DNA of 5,446 nucleotides, taken from Limisphaerales bacterium. GTDB taxonomy: Bacteria; Verrucomicrobiota; Verrucomicrobiia; Limisphaerales; UBA11358. Every line of letters starts with the position of its first letter. Positions within the stretch are counted from its first letter, which is position 1. The notes under the pieces are model-generated. The model searched no databases and was not told the DNA's origin. It was given only the letters and a program-made list of their open reading frames with translations. Below, piece by piece: positions 1 through 5,446 of this stretch. Location: NCBI GenBank assembly GCA_027451565.1, contig DAIDJC010000211.1, forward strand, positions 1-5,446. The letters run 5' to 3'. A program made the translations under genes and the position numbers.

Positions 1-2
1 AC

Positions 3-113
3 GCCATCGCTGGCTACCAAAAATTCCTCCGGCTCACCCGAGTCTACGCTGATGAAATCATCCGCCGCTCCCGCCAAGACCGCAAAAACCACCCAAAAGC
101 CAATGTTCCTTGA
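3..113 (+). CDS. Possible 3' end of an unidentified gene (partial)
   Basis: Reading frame 3 is open from the window edge to a TGA at 111-113 and would give the last 36 residues of a protein. They are basic and look helical, beginning AIAGYQKFLRLTR and ending with a lysine/arginine-rich tail. I do not recognise a family. It does not resemble the C-terminus of SufB or SufC, the usual genes upstream of sufD. Caution is needed: + frame 1 is also open to a TAG at 118-120, and one - strand frame is open across the same bases, so openness alone proves little over 110 bases. Frame 3 is preferred only because its residue composition looks most protein-like. Confidence 0.3.
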   Translation, partial: AIAGYQKFLRLTRVYADEIIRRSRQDRKNHPKANVP

Positions 114-204
114 AATTTAGATGCGTTTGCCCTGCCACAGGCTGTCTCAAGGCTTGCGCCTTCCCGGTTTGCATGGAATCATGAGTTTTTGACGGAATGC
201 CAAT

Positions 205-1545
205 ATGACATCTTCAGACTTGCAGCGCGCGATTGAACCTGTTTTGGGACTATTTGATTCCATGGAGAAATCCAGTGGACCAGCCTGGCTCCTGCCCCTG
301 CGCAAGGCGGGGCTTGCCGCTTTTGCCACGAAAGGCTTTCCAACTTTGAAGGACGAAGATTGGAGGTACACCAATCTGGCTCCTTTGGCGGGGATGCCTT
401 TGCATCTCACGGCACCTGCCCTTGTGAATGGCACCGAAAGCAAAACCTTGGCGGATAGTTTATCGTCCCGGATTGCCGGGCACCGGCTGGTATTTGTCAA
501 TGGCAGATTTGCGGCCCAACTCTCCCAAATCAACACCTTGCCAGCGGGCGTGCGGGTCGAAAGCCTTGCGCAAACCATAGTTGCCAATCCCGCCCTCGTT
601 GAGAAGCACTTGGGACGGCTCGCCACTGCTCAGTCCAATCCTTTTGCCGCCTTGAACCAGGCGTTCTTTACTGATGGGGCATTCATTCAGATTCCCCAAG
701 GAGTGACACTGCCGGATCCGGTTCAACTGGTTTTTATTCAATCCCACAAGGATCCCGGCGGGATGGTCGCGCCCAGAACACTTGTCCTGGCGGGAGCGAA
801 CAGCCGGGCCTGCATCGTGGAAACCTACATTCACACCAATCAACAGTCCGGGCTCACCAACCCGGTGACCGAGATTGTGGCAGGTCCAGGCTCCAGCGTG
901 GAATACATCAAGTGGCAGGATGAAAACCATGAAACCTTTCACCTGGCCACCTTGGCGGGAGATTATTCAGCCTCCAGCCATGTGGGGGTGCATTCTTTCT
1001 CTGTTGGCGCGCGGATTGCCAGAAACAACATCACTGCCCATCTGGGCGGCGAGGGGTTGGAGTGCGTACTGAACGGCCTTTATCTCACGCGCGGCAGACA
1101 GGTGGCAGACCATCACATGGTGGTGAATCATGCCAGCCCCCATTGCGCCAGCCATGAATATTTCAACGGCATCCTGGATGACCAATCCAAGGGGGTGTTT
1201 CACGGGCGCATTCACGTGCATCCCGTGGCCCAAAAAACGGATGCCAAACAAACCAACAAGAACCTGCTTCTCTCCAATGAGGCGACGGCAGACACCAAGC
1301 CACAGCTTGAAATTTATGCTGATGACGTCAAATGCACCCATGGCGCGACCATCGGCCAACTGAACGAGGAAAGCATTTTTTACCTTCGCACCCGGGGCAT
1401 TCCCAAGTCCGGCGCGCGTCGAATGCTGATTCACGCTTTTGCCGGCGAAATCATTGAGCGCATCCAGTGCCAACCCGTCCGCGAGATCATTGACAGCCAG
1501 GTTTGGGATCGCCTGGAAAAACATCATCATTTGGCAGGATCATGA
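205..1545 (+). CDS. sufD: Fe-S cluster assembly scaffold protein SufD
   Basis: This 446-residue cytoplasmic protein is the SufD subunit of the SufBCD scaffold that builds Fe-S clusters; E. coli SufD is about 423 residues. The N-terminal part has the family's DEDWRYTN segment (Trp53-Asn57). A central SNPFAALNQAF stretch (from Ser144) leads into the beta-helix core. The C-terminal half has the strongly conserved run NNITAHLGGEG, FHGRIHVHP, TDAKQTNKNLLLS, and DVKCTHGATIGQL. Cys377 and His379 in that last motif match E. coli Cys358/His360, placed at the SufB-SufD interface where clusters form, so the protein looks intact. The ATG at 205 has only a poor ribosome site (ACGGA is close but weak). SufD rather than SufB is favoured by the short N-terminal region and lack of SufB's cysteine-rich insert. 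It is the first suf gene visible, 48 bases before sufU. No sufB or sufC precedes it here. Confidence 0.93.
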   Translation: MTSSDLQRAIEPVLGLFDSMEKSSGPAWLLPLRKAGLAAFATKGFPTLKDEDWRYTNLAPLAGMPLHLTAPALVNGTESKTLADSLSSRIAGHRLVFVNGRFAAQLSQINTLPAGVRVESLAQTIVANPALVEKHLGRLATAQSNPFAALNQAFFTDGAFIQIPQGVTLPDPVQLVFIQSHKDPGGMVAPRTLVLAGANSRACIVETYIHTNQQSGLTNPVTEIVAGPGSSVEYIKWQDENHETFHLATLAGDYSASSHVGVHSFSVGARIARNNITAHLGGEGLECVLNGLYLTRGRQVADHHMVVNHASPHCASHEYFNGILDDQSKGVFHGRIHVHPVAQKTDAKQTNKNLLLSNEATADTKPQLEIYADDVKCTHGATIGQLNEESIFYLRTRGIPKSGARRMLIHAFAGEIIERIQCQPVREIIDSQVWDRLEKHHHLAGS

Positions 1546-1593
1546 ATCCAAACAACAAAACAAACGGGTGGTCCTGTTCCCCCCGTCCTCTCC

Positions 1594-2049
1594 ATGTTTG
1601 AAGACGTCAACGACTTGTACCAGCAAGTCATTTTGGACCATTGCCGGCATCCGCGCAATTTCCACGAAATACCTTCCTGCTCGGTCACGGCCCAGGGTCG
1701 GAACCCTGTGTGTGGCGATCAACTGAAGCTGTTTTTGACCTTGAAAGATGATCGGATTCTGGATGCAGCGTTTGTGGGGTCCGGATGCTGTATTTCCAAG
1801 GCCTCGGCCTCGTTGCTCACGGAAAACGTGAAAGGCAAAACCCGCCAGGAGGCGACCGCCCTTTTTGATCAAGTCCGTGGCTTGATAACCACCGGTCAGG
1901 ATCAGGGTGACGTGGGCAAGTTGGCGGTTTTTGCGGGAGTCCACAAATACCCTGCCCGGGTTAAATGCGCCATTCTGGCCTGGCACGCGCTTTTGGAGGC
2001 ATTGAAAGGCGGCTCGGCGCCGGTCACCACCGAAAATGAGGCGTCATGA
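1594..2049 (+). CDS. sufU: Zinc-dependent sulfurtransferase SufU
   Basis: SufU accepts persulfide sulfur from SufS and hands it to the SUF scaffold. The 151-residue length fits the family. The start reads MFEDVNDLYQQVILDHCRHPRN, split here as MFEDVNDLYQQ then VILDHCRHPRN, which is the family's usual opening helix. The zinc ligands are visible: Cys40 and Asp42 in NPVCGD, Cys65 in GSGCCIS, and Cys125 in RVKCAILAW. The 60-residue spacing between Cys65 and Cys125 is longer than the 43 of IscU and reflects the insertion that marks SufU, which is why SufU is chosen over IscU. One oddity is a second cysteine, Cys66, right after the ligand Cys65. The 48-base gap after sufD and the downstream sufS fit the known SufS-SufU pairing. 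No Shine-Dalgarno is seen; the bases before the ATG are a pyrimidine run. Confidence 0.93.
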   Translation: MFEDVNDLYQQVILDHCRHPRNFHEIPSCSVTAQGRNPVCGDQLKLFLTLKDDRILDAAFVGSGCCISKASASLLTENVKGKTRQEATALFDQVRGLITTGQDQGDVGKLAVFAGVHKYPARVKCAILAWHALLEALKGGSAPVTTENEAS

Positions 2050-2099
2050 TTGATTTTTCACCGTCTTGAGGCATGCTATAGCTGGACTGAAACCTTTTT

Positions 2100-2654
2100 A
2101 TGAGCACCGAAACCAGAGTTTTGACACGGGATGTGGAAGCGTCGGTGGTTCCGATTGGAACCAAGGTCACCCTGCAAAAGGACCAGACGGCACACATCAC
2201 CCAATCCTTGGGGGGCACTTACACGGTCATTGTGAATGGCAACATGTTCCGGATTGAATCCAAGGATGCCGATGCCCTGGGTTTCAGCGTGGCTGCCACG
2301 CCGCCACCCGCATCGCAACCGACTGGACCTGTCTCCATGGATGATCTGGAGAAAAAGGTTTGGGAAGCGCTCAAGACCTGTTATGACCCGGAAATTCCGG
2401 TCAATATCGTGGATTTGGGTTTGATTTATGATTGTCACCTCACCCCGGCTGGCGAGAACAACTACCGTGCGGAGGTTAAAATGACCCTGACCGCACCGGG
2501 ATGCGGCATGGGGCCTGTGCTGGCCCAGGACGTTCAAAACAAACTGATTTCGCTGGAACCCATTGAGGAGGCCAACGTGGAATTGGTTTGGGACCCTCCC
2601 TGGAACCAGAGCATGATGACCGAGGCGGCGAAACTGCAACTGGGACTTCTGTGA
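2100..2654 (+). CDS. sufT: SufT, MIP18/DUF59-family Fe-S maturation protein
   Basis: The 184-residue protein matches the SufT type of MIP18 (DUF59) protein found in suf clusters. Members are linked to Fe-S protein maturation or cluster transfer, though the exact reaction is unsettled. Residues 1 to about 65 form the SufT-specific N-terminal extension (IGTKVTLQKDQTAHITQSLG, then VNGNMFRIE). A proline-rich linker (about 66-78) follows. The DUF59 domain then carries YDPEIPVNIVDLGLIYD (Tyr95-Asp111), MTLTAPGCGMG with the conserved Cys135, and the ending WDPPWNQSMMTEAAKLQLGL. The extension plus that ending separates SufT from PaaD-type DUF59 proteins. Cys94, just before the DPEIP motif, is an additional cysteine. 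The gene sits between sufU and sufS with a 50-base gap upstream. The ATG at 2100 follows a T-rich stretch (ACCTTTTT) with no Shine-Dalgarno. Confidence 0.9.
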   Translation: MSTETRVLTRDVEASVVPIGTKVTLQKDQTAHITQSLGGTYTVIVNGNMFRIESKDADALGFSVAATPPPASQPTGPVSMDDLEKKVWEALKTCYDPEIPVNIVDLGLIYDCHLTPAGENNYRAEVKMTLTAPGCGMGPVLAQDVQNKLISLEPIEEANVELVWDPPWNQSMMTEAAKLQLGLL

Positions 2655-2694
2655 GGAGCCGTTGAAGGATTGGCGCCGCGTCGGGATTGGCTCC
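2655..2694 (+). repeat. Short inverted repeat directly after the sufT stop
   Basis: GGAGCC at 2655-2660 and GGCTCC at 2689-2694 are exact inverted copies with 28 bases between them. The first arm starts at the base after the sufT stop codon. A 6-bp stem with a loop this long is weak, and there is no T-run, so it is not a convincing terminator. It could be a processing or stability structure, or chance. Confidence 0.22.
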
Positions 2695-2734
2695 GTCAAA
2701 TGGCATTCCTGCACGGCCTGTTTGCATCCTGTTT

Positions 2735-3976
2735 ATGAACAAAACCTTTGATTGGGAAGCCTGCCGGCGTGATTTTCCGATACTGGACCAAACAATTCAC
2801 GGCAAGCCTTTGGTGTACCTGGACAACGCGGCCACGTCCCAGAAACCCCTGTCAGTGATTGAGGCGCTGGTTCATTATTACAAGCGGGACAATGCCAATG
2901 TCCACCGCGGCATTCATGAGTTGAGCAACCGCAGCACCGTGGCCTTTGAGGGGGCACGCGCCCGGGTGGCCCGGTTCATTCATGCGCCGCATCCGGATGA
3001 AATCATTTTCACCCGCGGCACGACTGAGAGCATCAATCTGTTGGCGGCCACATGGGGTGCAACAAACCTCAAACCCGGCGATGTGATTTTGCTTACTGAA
3101 ATGGAGCATCACAGCAATCTTGTGCCCTGGCAGATGATTGCCCGGCGGACAGGGGCGCGCCTGGCATTCATCCCGGTCACGGGGGATGATGGGATGCTGG
3201 ACCTTTCCAGGCTGGAAGACTATCTCACGCCCCAGGTGAAACTTCTCTCCATGGTGCATATTTCCAATTCATTAGGCACCTTGAACCCGGTGGAGGAACT
3301 GTGCGCCCGCGCCCGCAAAATGGGTGTCACCACCCTGGTGGACGGCGCCCAGAGCGCAGGGCATCTGCCCGTGGATGTGCAGGCGCTGGGATGCGATTTT
3401 TTTGCTTTTTCAGGACATAAAATTTGCGGACCAACCGGCATTGGCGTGCTTTGGGGCCGGCAAGAATGCCTGGAAGGAATGCCGCCTTACCAGGGCGGCG
3501 GAGAAATGATCCTTACCGCCGGTTATGACCGGACCGAATACAAGCCAGCGCCACACAGGTTCGAGGCGGGCACTCCGGACATATCCGGGCCGATCGGCCT
3601 TCATGCGGCCATGGACTATTTGGATGCAATCGGAAGGGACCAAATTTGGAAACATGACCAGGAACTGGCGCATCATGCCTGGGATCAACTTTCGAAACTC
3701 AAGGACATCCGGCTTTTTGGGCCGGCCGGCAATTCACCTTTCCGGGCGGGACTGGTGAGCTTTTTGCTCAAGGATGTTCACGCCCACGATATTGTCACCC
3801 TAGCCGACCAAGCTGGCGTGGCGCTTCGGGGAGGACACCATTGCACCCAGCCCTTGATGCACAAATTAGGGGTGGAATCCACAGCGCGAGCCAGCTTTTA
3901 TTTTTATAACACCCGGGCTGAGGTGGATCAATTCGTGGATGTAATCCGGGAAATCCAGCGTTTTTTTGGCCGGTAA
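2735..3976 (+). CDS. sufS: Cysteine desulfurase SufS (class V aminotransferase fold, PLP)
   Basis: SufS converts L-cysteine to alanine and holds the sulfur as a persulfide for SufU. The protein is 413 residues, close to E. coli SufS (406). Visible motifs in order: YLDNAATSQKP, NVHRGIHELSNRST, FTRGTTESINL, EMEHHSNLVPW (His125-His126, PLP stacking), DGAQSAGH (Asp203, Gln206), SGHKICGPTGIG with Lys229 as the PLP lysine, RFEAGTPDISG, and GGHHCTQPLM with the persulfide cysteine Cys370. Arg385 in ARASFYFYNT is the substrate-carboxylate arginine, the same 15 residues after the cysteine as in E. coli. The short loop around Cys370 is typical of group II (SufS/CsdA) enzymes. The frame is open back to a TTG at 2687, but the ATG at 2735 gives the usual family N-terminus and is preferred. 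No Shine-Dalgarno is seen before it. It lies 80 bases after sufT and 46 before the rhodanese gene. Confidence 0.95.
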   Translation: MNKTFDWEACRRDFPILDQTIHGKPLVYLDNAATSQKPLSVIEALVHYYKRDNANVHRGIHELSNRSTVAFEGARARVARFIHAPHPDEIIFTRGTTESINLLAATWGATNLKPGDVILLTEMEHHSNLVPWQMIARRTGARLAFIPVTGDDGMLDLSRLEDYLTPQVKLLSMVHISNSLGTLNPVEELCARARKMGVTTLVDGAQSAGHLPVDVQALGCDFFAFSGHKICGPTGIGVLWGRQECLEGMPPYQGGGEMILTAGYDRTEYKPAPHRFEAGTPDISGPIGLHAAMDYLDAIGRDQIWKHDQELAHHAWDQLSKLKDIRLFGPAGNSPFRAGLVSFLLKDVHAHDIVTLADQAGVALRGGHHCTQPLMHKLGVESTARASFYFYNTRAEVDQFVDVIREIQRFFGR

Positions 3977-3987
3977 ACACCCATGCC

Positions 3988-4008
3988 TTCCCAAGCCGCG
4001 CTTGGGGA
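3988..4008 (+). promoter_or_regulatory. Strong intergenic hairpin between sufS and the rhodanese gene
   Basis: The arms TTCCCAAGC (3988-3996) and GCTTGGGGA (4000-4008) can form a 9-bp stem with one G-U pair around a 3-base CGC loop. It starts 12 bases after the sufS stop and ends 14 bases before the next ATG. The only purine-rich stretch near that start (GGGGAA, 4004-4009) lies mostly in the 3' arm, so folding could hide it. The bases after it (ACTCTTTC, then As) are not a proper T-run. I read it as a possible attenuator, partial terminator or RNA-processing site; the role is inferred. Confidence 0.42.
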
Positions 4009-4022
4009 ACTCTTTCAAAAAA

Positions 4023-4565
4023 ATGACGAAGCCCATCAACTTGGATTCCACGATGCGTGAGGTGTTGGAGATCCATCCCGGCGCGCAGCGGGCCTTGTTC
4101 AGGCAATATCACATCGGCGGCTGCAGCCAGTGTGGATTCAGCCCGGAAGAAACGCTGGCCCAGGTTTGCCACCGCAATGGGAACCTGCCGGGAGAAGAAG
4201 TCCTGGCCTACCTCCTGTCCAGCCAGGAGCAGGATGCCCGCATCCTCATCAGCCCGCGTGCTTTGGCGGATTGGATCAAAAACGATCCCGCAGTCAAGCT
4301 GGTGGATGTCCGTTCCAGGGAGGAATTTGAAGCCGTGCACATCCAAGGCTCTGTCCTGTTGTCCCAGCAGGTCATGAAGGAACTCATGGCATCTGGCTCC
4401 AATGACCAGCCAGTGGTGGTGATTGACCATGCGGGAAAAAATGGACTGGATGCCGCCGCCTATTTTCTGGGCCACGGGTTGAAAAACGTGCGCTGCCTTT
4501 CTGGAGGGATAGATGCCTGGGCCAGGGAGGTGGAACCCTCCATGCGACGATACCGGCTGGGTTGA
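4023..4565 (+). CDS. DUF1858-like CxxC domain fused to a degenerate rhodanese domain
   Basis: This 180-residue soluble protein has two parts. Residues about 1-65 resemble the DUF1858/ScdA_N-type small domain: STMREVLEIHPGAQRALFRQ, then GGCSQCGF with Cys34 and Cys37 as a CxxC pair, then EETLAQVC with Cys49. Residues about 77-175 form a rhodanese fold: LVDVRSREEFEAVHIQGS (Asp95, Arg97), VVVIDHAGKNGLDAAAYFL, and LSGGIDAWA. Rhodaneses normally carry the sulfur on a cysteine at the start of the active-site loop; here that place is Asp135 (IDHAGKNG), so this domain is probably not a sulfurtransferase by itself. Remaining cysteines are 34, 37, 49 and 158. The frame is open to a TTG at 3966 inside the end of sufS, but the ATG at 4023 starts just ahead of the first domain and is preferred. 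Position as last gene of the suf run suggests an accessory role in sulfur or cluster handling. That is an inference. Confidence 0.85.
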   Translation: MTKPINLDSTMREVLEIHPGAQRALFRQYHIGGCSQCGFSPEETLAQVCHRNGNLPGEEVLAYLLSSQEQDARILISPRALADWIKNDPAVKLVDVRSREEFEAVHIQGSVLLSQQVMKELMASGSNDQPVVVIDHAGKNGLDAAAYFLGHGLKNVRCLSGGIDAWAREVEPSMRRYRLG

Positions 4566-4583
4566 GGCACCCGGCGCGGTGCC
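4566..4583 (+). terminator. Hairpin terminator candidate between convergent genes
   Basis: GGCACC (4566-4571) and GGTGCC (4578-4583) are exact inverted arms around a 6-base loop. The hairpin begins at the first base after the rhodanese stop codon and lies 31 bases beyond the end of the convergent ychF remnant. There is no T-run on either strand, so it is not a classical intrinsic terminator. Its place at the end of the operon, between two converging frames, is the main support. Confidence 0.42.
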
Positions 4584-4614
4584 ATTCCCTCGCTGATGCC
4601 CAACTCCAATGGGG

Positions 4615-4970
4615 CTACACGTTGAATTTAAACAGCATCACATCACCGTCCTGCACCACGTATTCCTTGCCCTCCATCCGGTACAGCCCCTTTTCCCGCG
4701 CCACCGCCACCGAACCGCACCGGACGAGGTCCGCATACGCGACCGTCTCCGCCTTGATGAAGCCGCGTTCGAAATCTGAATGAATCACCCCGGCTGCTTT
4801 TGGAGCCGTATCCCCGGCGTGGATGGTCCAGGCGCGCACTTCCTTTTCACCAGCAGTGAAGTAAGTTCTCAAGCCGAGCAGATGATAGGTGGCCCGGATC
4901 AAGGACCCCACGCCGGATTCCTGCACGCCCAGTTCCTTGAGAAATTCAATTGCCTCATTGGGAGGCAGTC
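4615..4970 (-). pseudogene. ychF: YchF (redox-regulated ATPase) C-terminal remnant, 5' truncated
   Basis: Read from 4970 down to the TAG at 4615-4617, this encodes about 117 residues that match the C-terminal third of YchF, roughly residues 247-363 of E. coli YchF. Landmarks are EFLKELG, SLIRATYHLLGLRTYFTAG, KEVRAWTIHAGDTAPKAAGV, IHSDFERGFIKAE, and the ending VQDGDVMLFKFNV. This covers the TGS domain. The G domain and helical domain, which hold the ATP-binding motifs, are absent. Homology begins near LPPNEA, just inside the junction. Reading further upstream in the same frame meets a TGA at 4989-4987 with no start codon between. The only initiation option is GTG at 4926, which happens to have AAGGA seven bases before it and would give a 103-residue TGS-only product. 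Full-length YchF is nearly universal, so either this copy is broken or the junction is not real. Confidence 0.88.
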
Positions 4971-5050
4971 CACAGGCCGTTGAAGTTCATCCGCAGATCG
5001 CACGGGGCAGTCGCGACGAACACTTTGAGGTGGGCATGAAAACTTAACAT
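4955..5050 (-). pseudogene. tnpB: IS66 TnpB, N-terminal fragment only
   Basis: An ATG at 5050-5048, overlapping the end of tnpA, opens a frame whose first 27 residues match the start of IS66 TnpB: MLSFHAHLKVFVATAPCDLR then MNFNGLW. The phrase CDLRxxFxGLW is the family's usual opening. After Trp27 (codon 4972-4970) resemblance ends, and four foreign codons lead to a TGA at 4957-4955. Family members run to roughly 110-120 residues, so most of the protein is missing. The frame past the junction differs from the ychF frame, so no fusion protein is made. Confidence 0.75.
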
Positions 5051-5391
5051 GATCCGACTCCGTTGAGGTGGTGAATCAGTTGGGTGGCCAGAACAAGTTG
5101 GCTTTCGGAGTGGAGTCGCATCCGGGCTTGTGGGCCCAGTTCGATCACCAACTCCACGGGCGCGGCGGGTGCTGCCACTTCGACCTGCACAAAGGCCGGC
5201 AAGGATTTGACCTTACGCTGTCGCTGCCGCCAACTGTAAAAGGTCGTGTAGTTGAGTCCGTGCTGGCGGACAAACGCGGCGGCAGATAAACCGCTGTTTT
5301 CAAACGCCGACACGATTTGGGCCCGATGCGCGGCATCGATACGGGCGGACCGGAGTCGGCGGGAACCATTGATTGTTTTCATCGCCCACAT
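5044..5391 (-). CDS. tnpA: IS66-family accessory protein TnpA (helix-turn-helix)
   Basis: This is the small first protein of IS66-type elements, thought to bind DNA and help the TnpC transposase. From the ATG at 5391 it has 115 residues; from the ATG at 5382 it has 112. A helix-turn-helix region is clear: HRAQIVSAFENSGLSAAAFV followed by RQHGLNYTTFYSWRQRQRK, ending in the FYSWRQR signature common in these proteins. The rest is a basic linker and a VELVIELGPQARMRL strand region typical of the family's C-terminus. The frame extends to a GTG at 5436, but that lies inside the terminal inverted repeat and is a poor start. No good Shine-Dalgarno distinguishes 5391 from 5382. The stop TAA (5046-5044) overlaps the tnpB ATG (5050-5048), suggesting coupled translation. 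The gene looks intact though the element is not. Confidence 0.82.
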   Translation of the reverse strand: MWAMKTINGSRRLRSARIDAAHRAQIVSAFENSGLSAAAFVRQHGLNYTTFYSWRQRQRKVKSLPAFVQVEVAAPAAPVELVIELGPQARMRLHSESQLVLATQLIHHLNGVGSC

Positions 5392-5421
5392 TTTTACCAC
5401 GCCACGCCGTCGCGGAATAGT

Positions 5422-5443
5422 GGGCCCCTCCTTCACCGCTTAC
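5422..5443 (-). repeat. Terminal inverted repeat, tnpA end of the IS66 element
   Basis: Read on the - strand from 5443, the sequence begins GTAAGCGGTGAAGG, which fits the GTAA-starting ends of IS66-family elements. It lies about 50 bases before the tnpA start, the expected place. The partner repeat is not in the window, so the inner limit is only approximate. Confidence 0.6.
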
Positions 5444-5446
5444 TTT

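Larger units (their letters stand above)
4970..5443 (-). mobile_element. IS66-family insertion sequence fragment (5' end)
   Basis: The element is read on the - strand from a terminal repeat at 5443 into tnpA and then the start of tnpB. IS66 elements normally carry tnpA, tnpB and a large tnpC transposase between inverted repeats. Here only about 474 bases of the tnpA end remain. The break falls within tnpB codon 27/28, where sequence changes abruptly to ychF. No second terminal repeat is seen at the break, so this is a truncated element and not a clean insertion. Without tnpC it could not move by itself. Only three bases (TTT) lie outside its left end, so target duplication cannot be assessed. 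Confidence 0.85.

Noticed and set aside
1..92. Divergent - strand frame starting with a hydrophobic stretch (VVFAVLAGAADDF) that runs off the window start
   Set aside because: It overlaps other open frames in about 110 bases, its GTG start has poor spacing from any ribosome site, and no family is recognised.
149..162. Small hairpin AAGGC-TTGC-GCCTT before sufD
   Set aside because: A 5-bp stem with no T-run is common by chance and gives no clear terminator or regulatory reading.
460..1530. Long - strand open frames of 160 and 187 codons opposite sufD
   Set aside because: They lie wholly antisense to a gene with clear family motifs, match no family, and are expected from its codon bias.
1564..1586. 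ACGGG and CCCGT inverted arms in the sufD-sufU spacer
   Set aside because: The stem is five pairs around a 13-base loop, too weak to support a function.
2055..2082. Possible promoter before sufT: TTTTCA, 16-base spacer, TATAGC with an upstream TG
   Set aside because: Only 4 of 6 matches in each box, and the start point would leave about ten bases of leader; too weak to annotate.
2076..2714. A 212-codon - strand frame opposite sufT
   Set aside because: It covers the whole sufT gene, whose motifs are unmistakable; the antisense translation has no recognisable domain.
3795..4475. A 226-codon - strand frame opposite the end of sufS and the rhodanese gene
   Set aside because: It spans two convincing + strand genes and the hairpin spacer between them; its product resembles nothing known.
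1..5446. CRISPR arrays, tRNA or rRNA genes, toxin-antitoxin pairs, or a new defence system
   Set aside because: No regularly spaced repeats, no RNA-gene signatures, and every substantial + strand frame is explained by the suf cluster or its neighbour.

Overview
The window carries most of a SUF-type iron-sulfur cluster assembly locus on the + strand, followed by a disrupted region on the - strand. Moderate GC, Shine-Dalgarno-poor starts, SufU and SufT in the same cluster, and the style of the IS66 TnpA all suggest a Gram-negative bacterium of the Verrucomicrobiota/PVC type. That placement is my inference from protein flavour and gene content, not proof.

Layout. Positions 1-113 may hold the last 36 codons of an unidentified gene. 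A short spacer follows with no clear promoter. Then come, all on + and closely spaced: sufD (205-1545), sufU (1594-2049), sufT (2100-2654), sufS (2735-3976), and a DUF1858-like/rhodanese-like two-domain gene (4023-4565). Gaps between these genes are 46-80 bases, which suits one operon. A strong hairpin (3988-4008) separates sufS from the rhodanese gene, and a second hairpin (4566-4583) closes the cluster. On the - strand, 4615-4970 encodes only the C-terminal ~117 residues of the ATPase YchF. It is cut and joined at about 4970 to an IS66-family fragment (4970-5443). That fragment has an intact tnpA, the first 27 codons of tnpB, and a terminal inverted repeat ending 3 bases before the window end. 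No gene-free stretch exceeds 300 bases.

How the genes work together. SufS takes sulfur from cysteine using PLP. SufU, a zinc-dependent sulfurtransferase, accepts the persulfide from SufS and passes it to the scaffold. SufD is one scaffold subunit; its usual partners SufB and SufC are not in this window. SufT is a MIP18/DUF59 protein linked to Fe-S maturation. The fifth gene is the least ordinary part: a CxxC DUF1858-like domain joined to a rhodanese fold whose catalytic cysteine is replaced by aspartate. It may be a SUF accessory protein, but its role is not established. I see no wholly new system here. The best leads are this fifth protein, the hairpin in front of it, and the ychF/IS66 junction.
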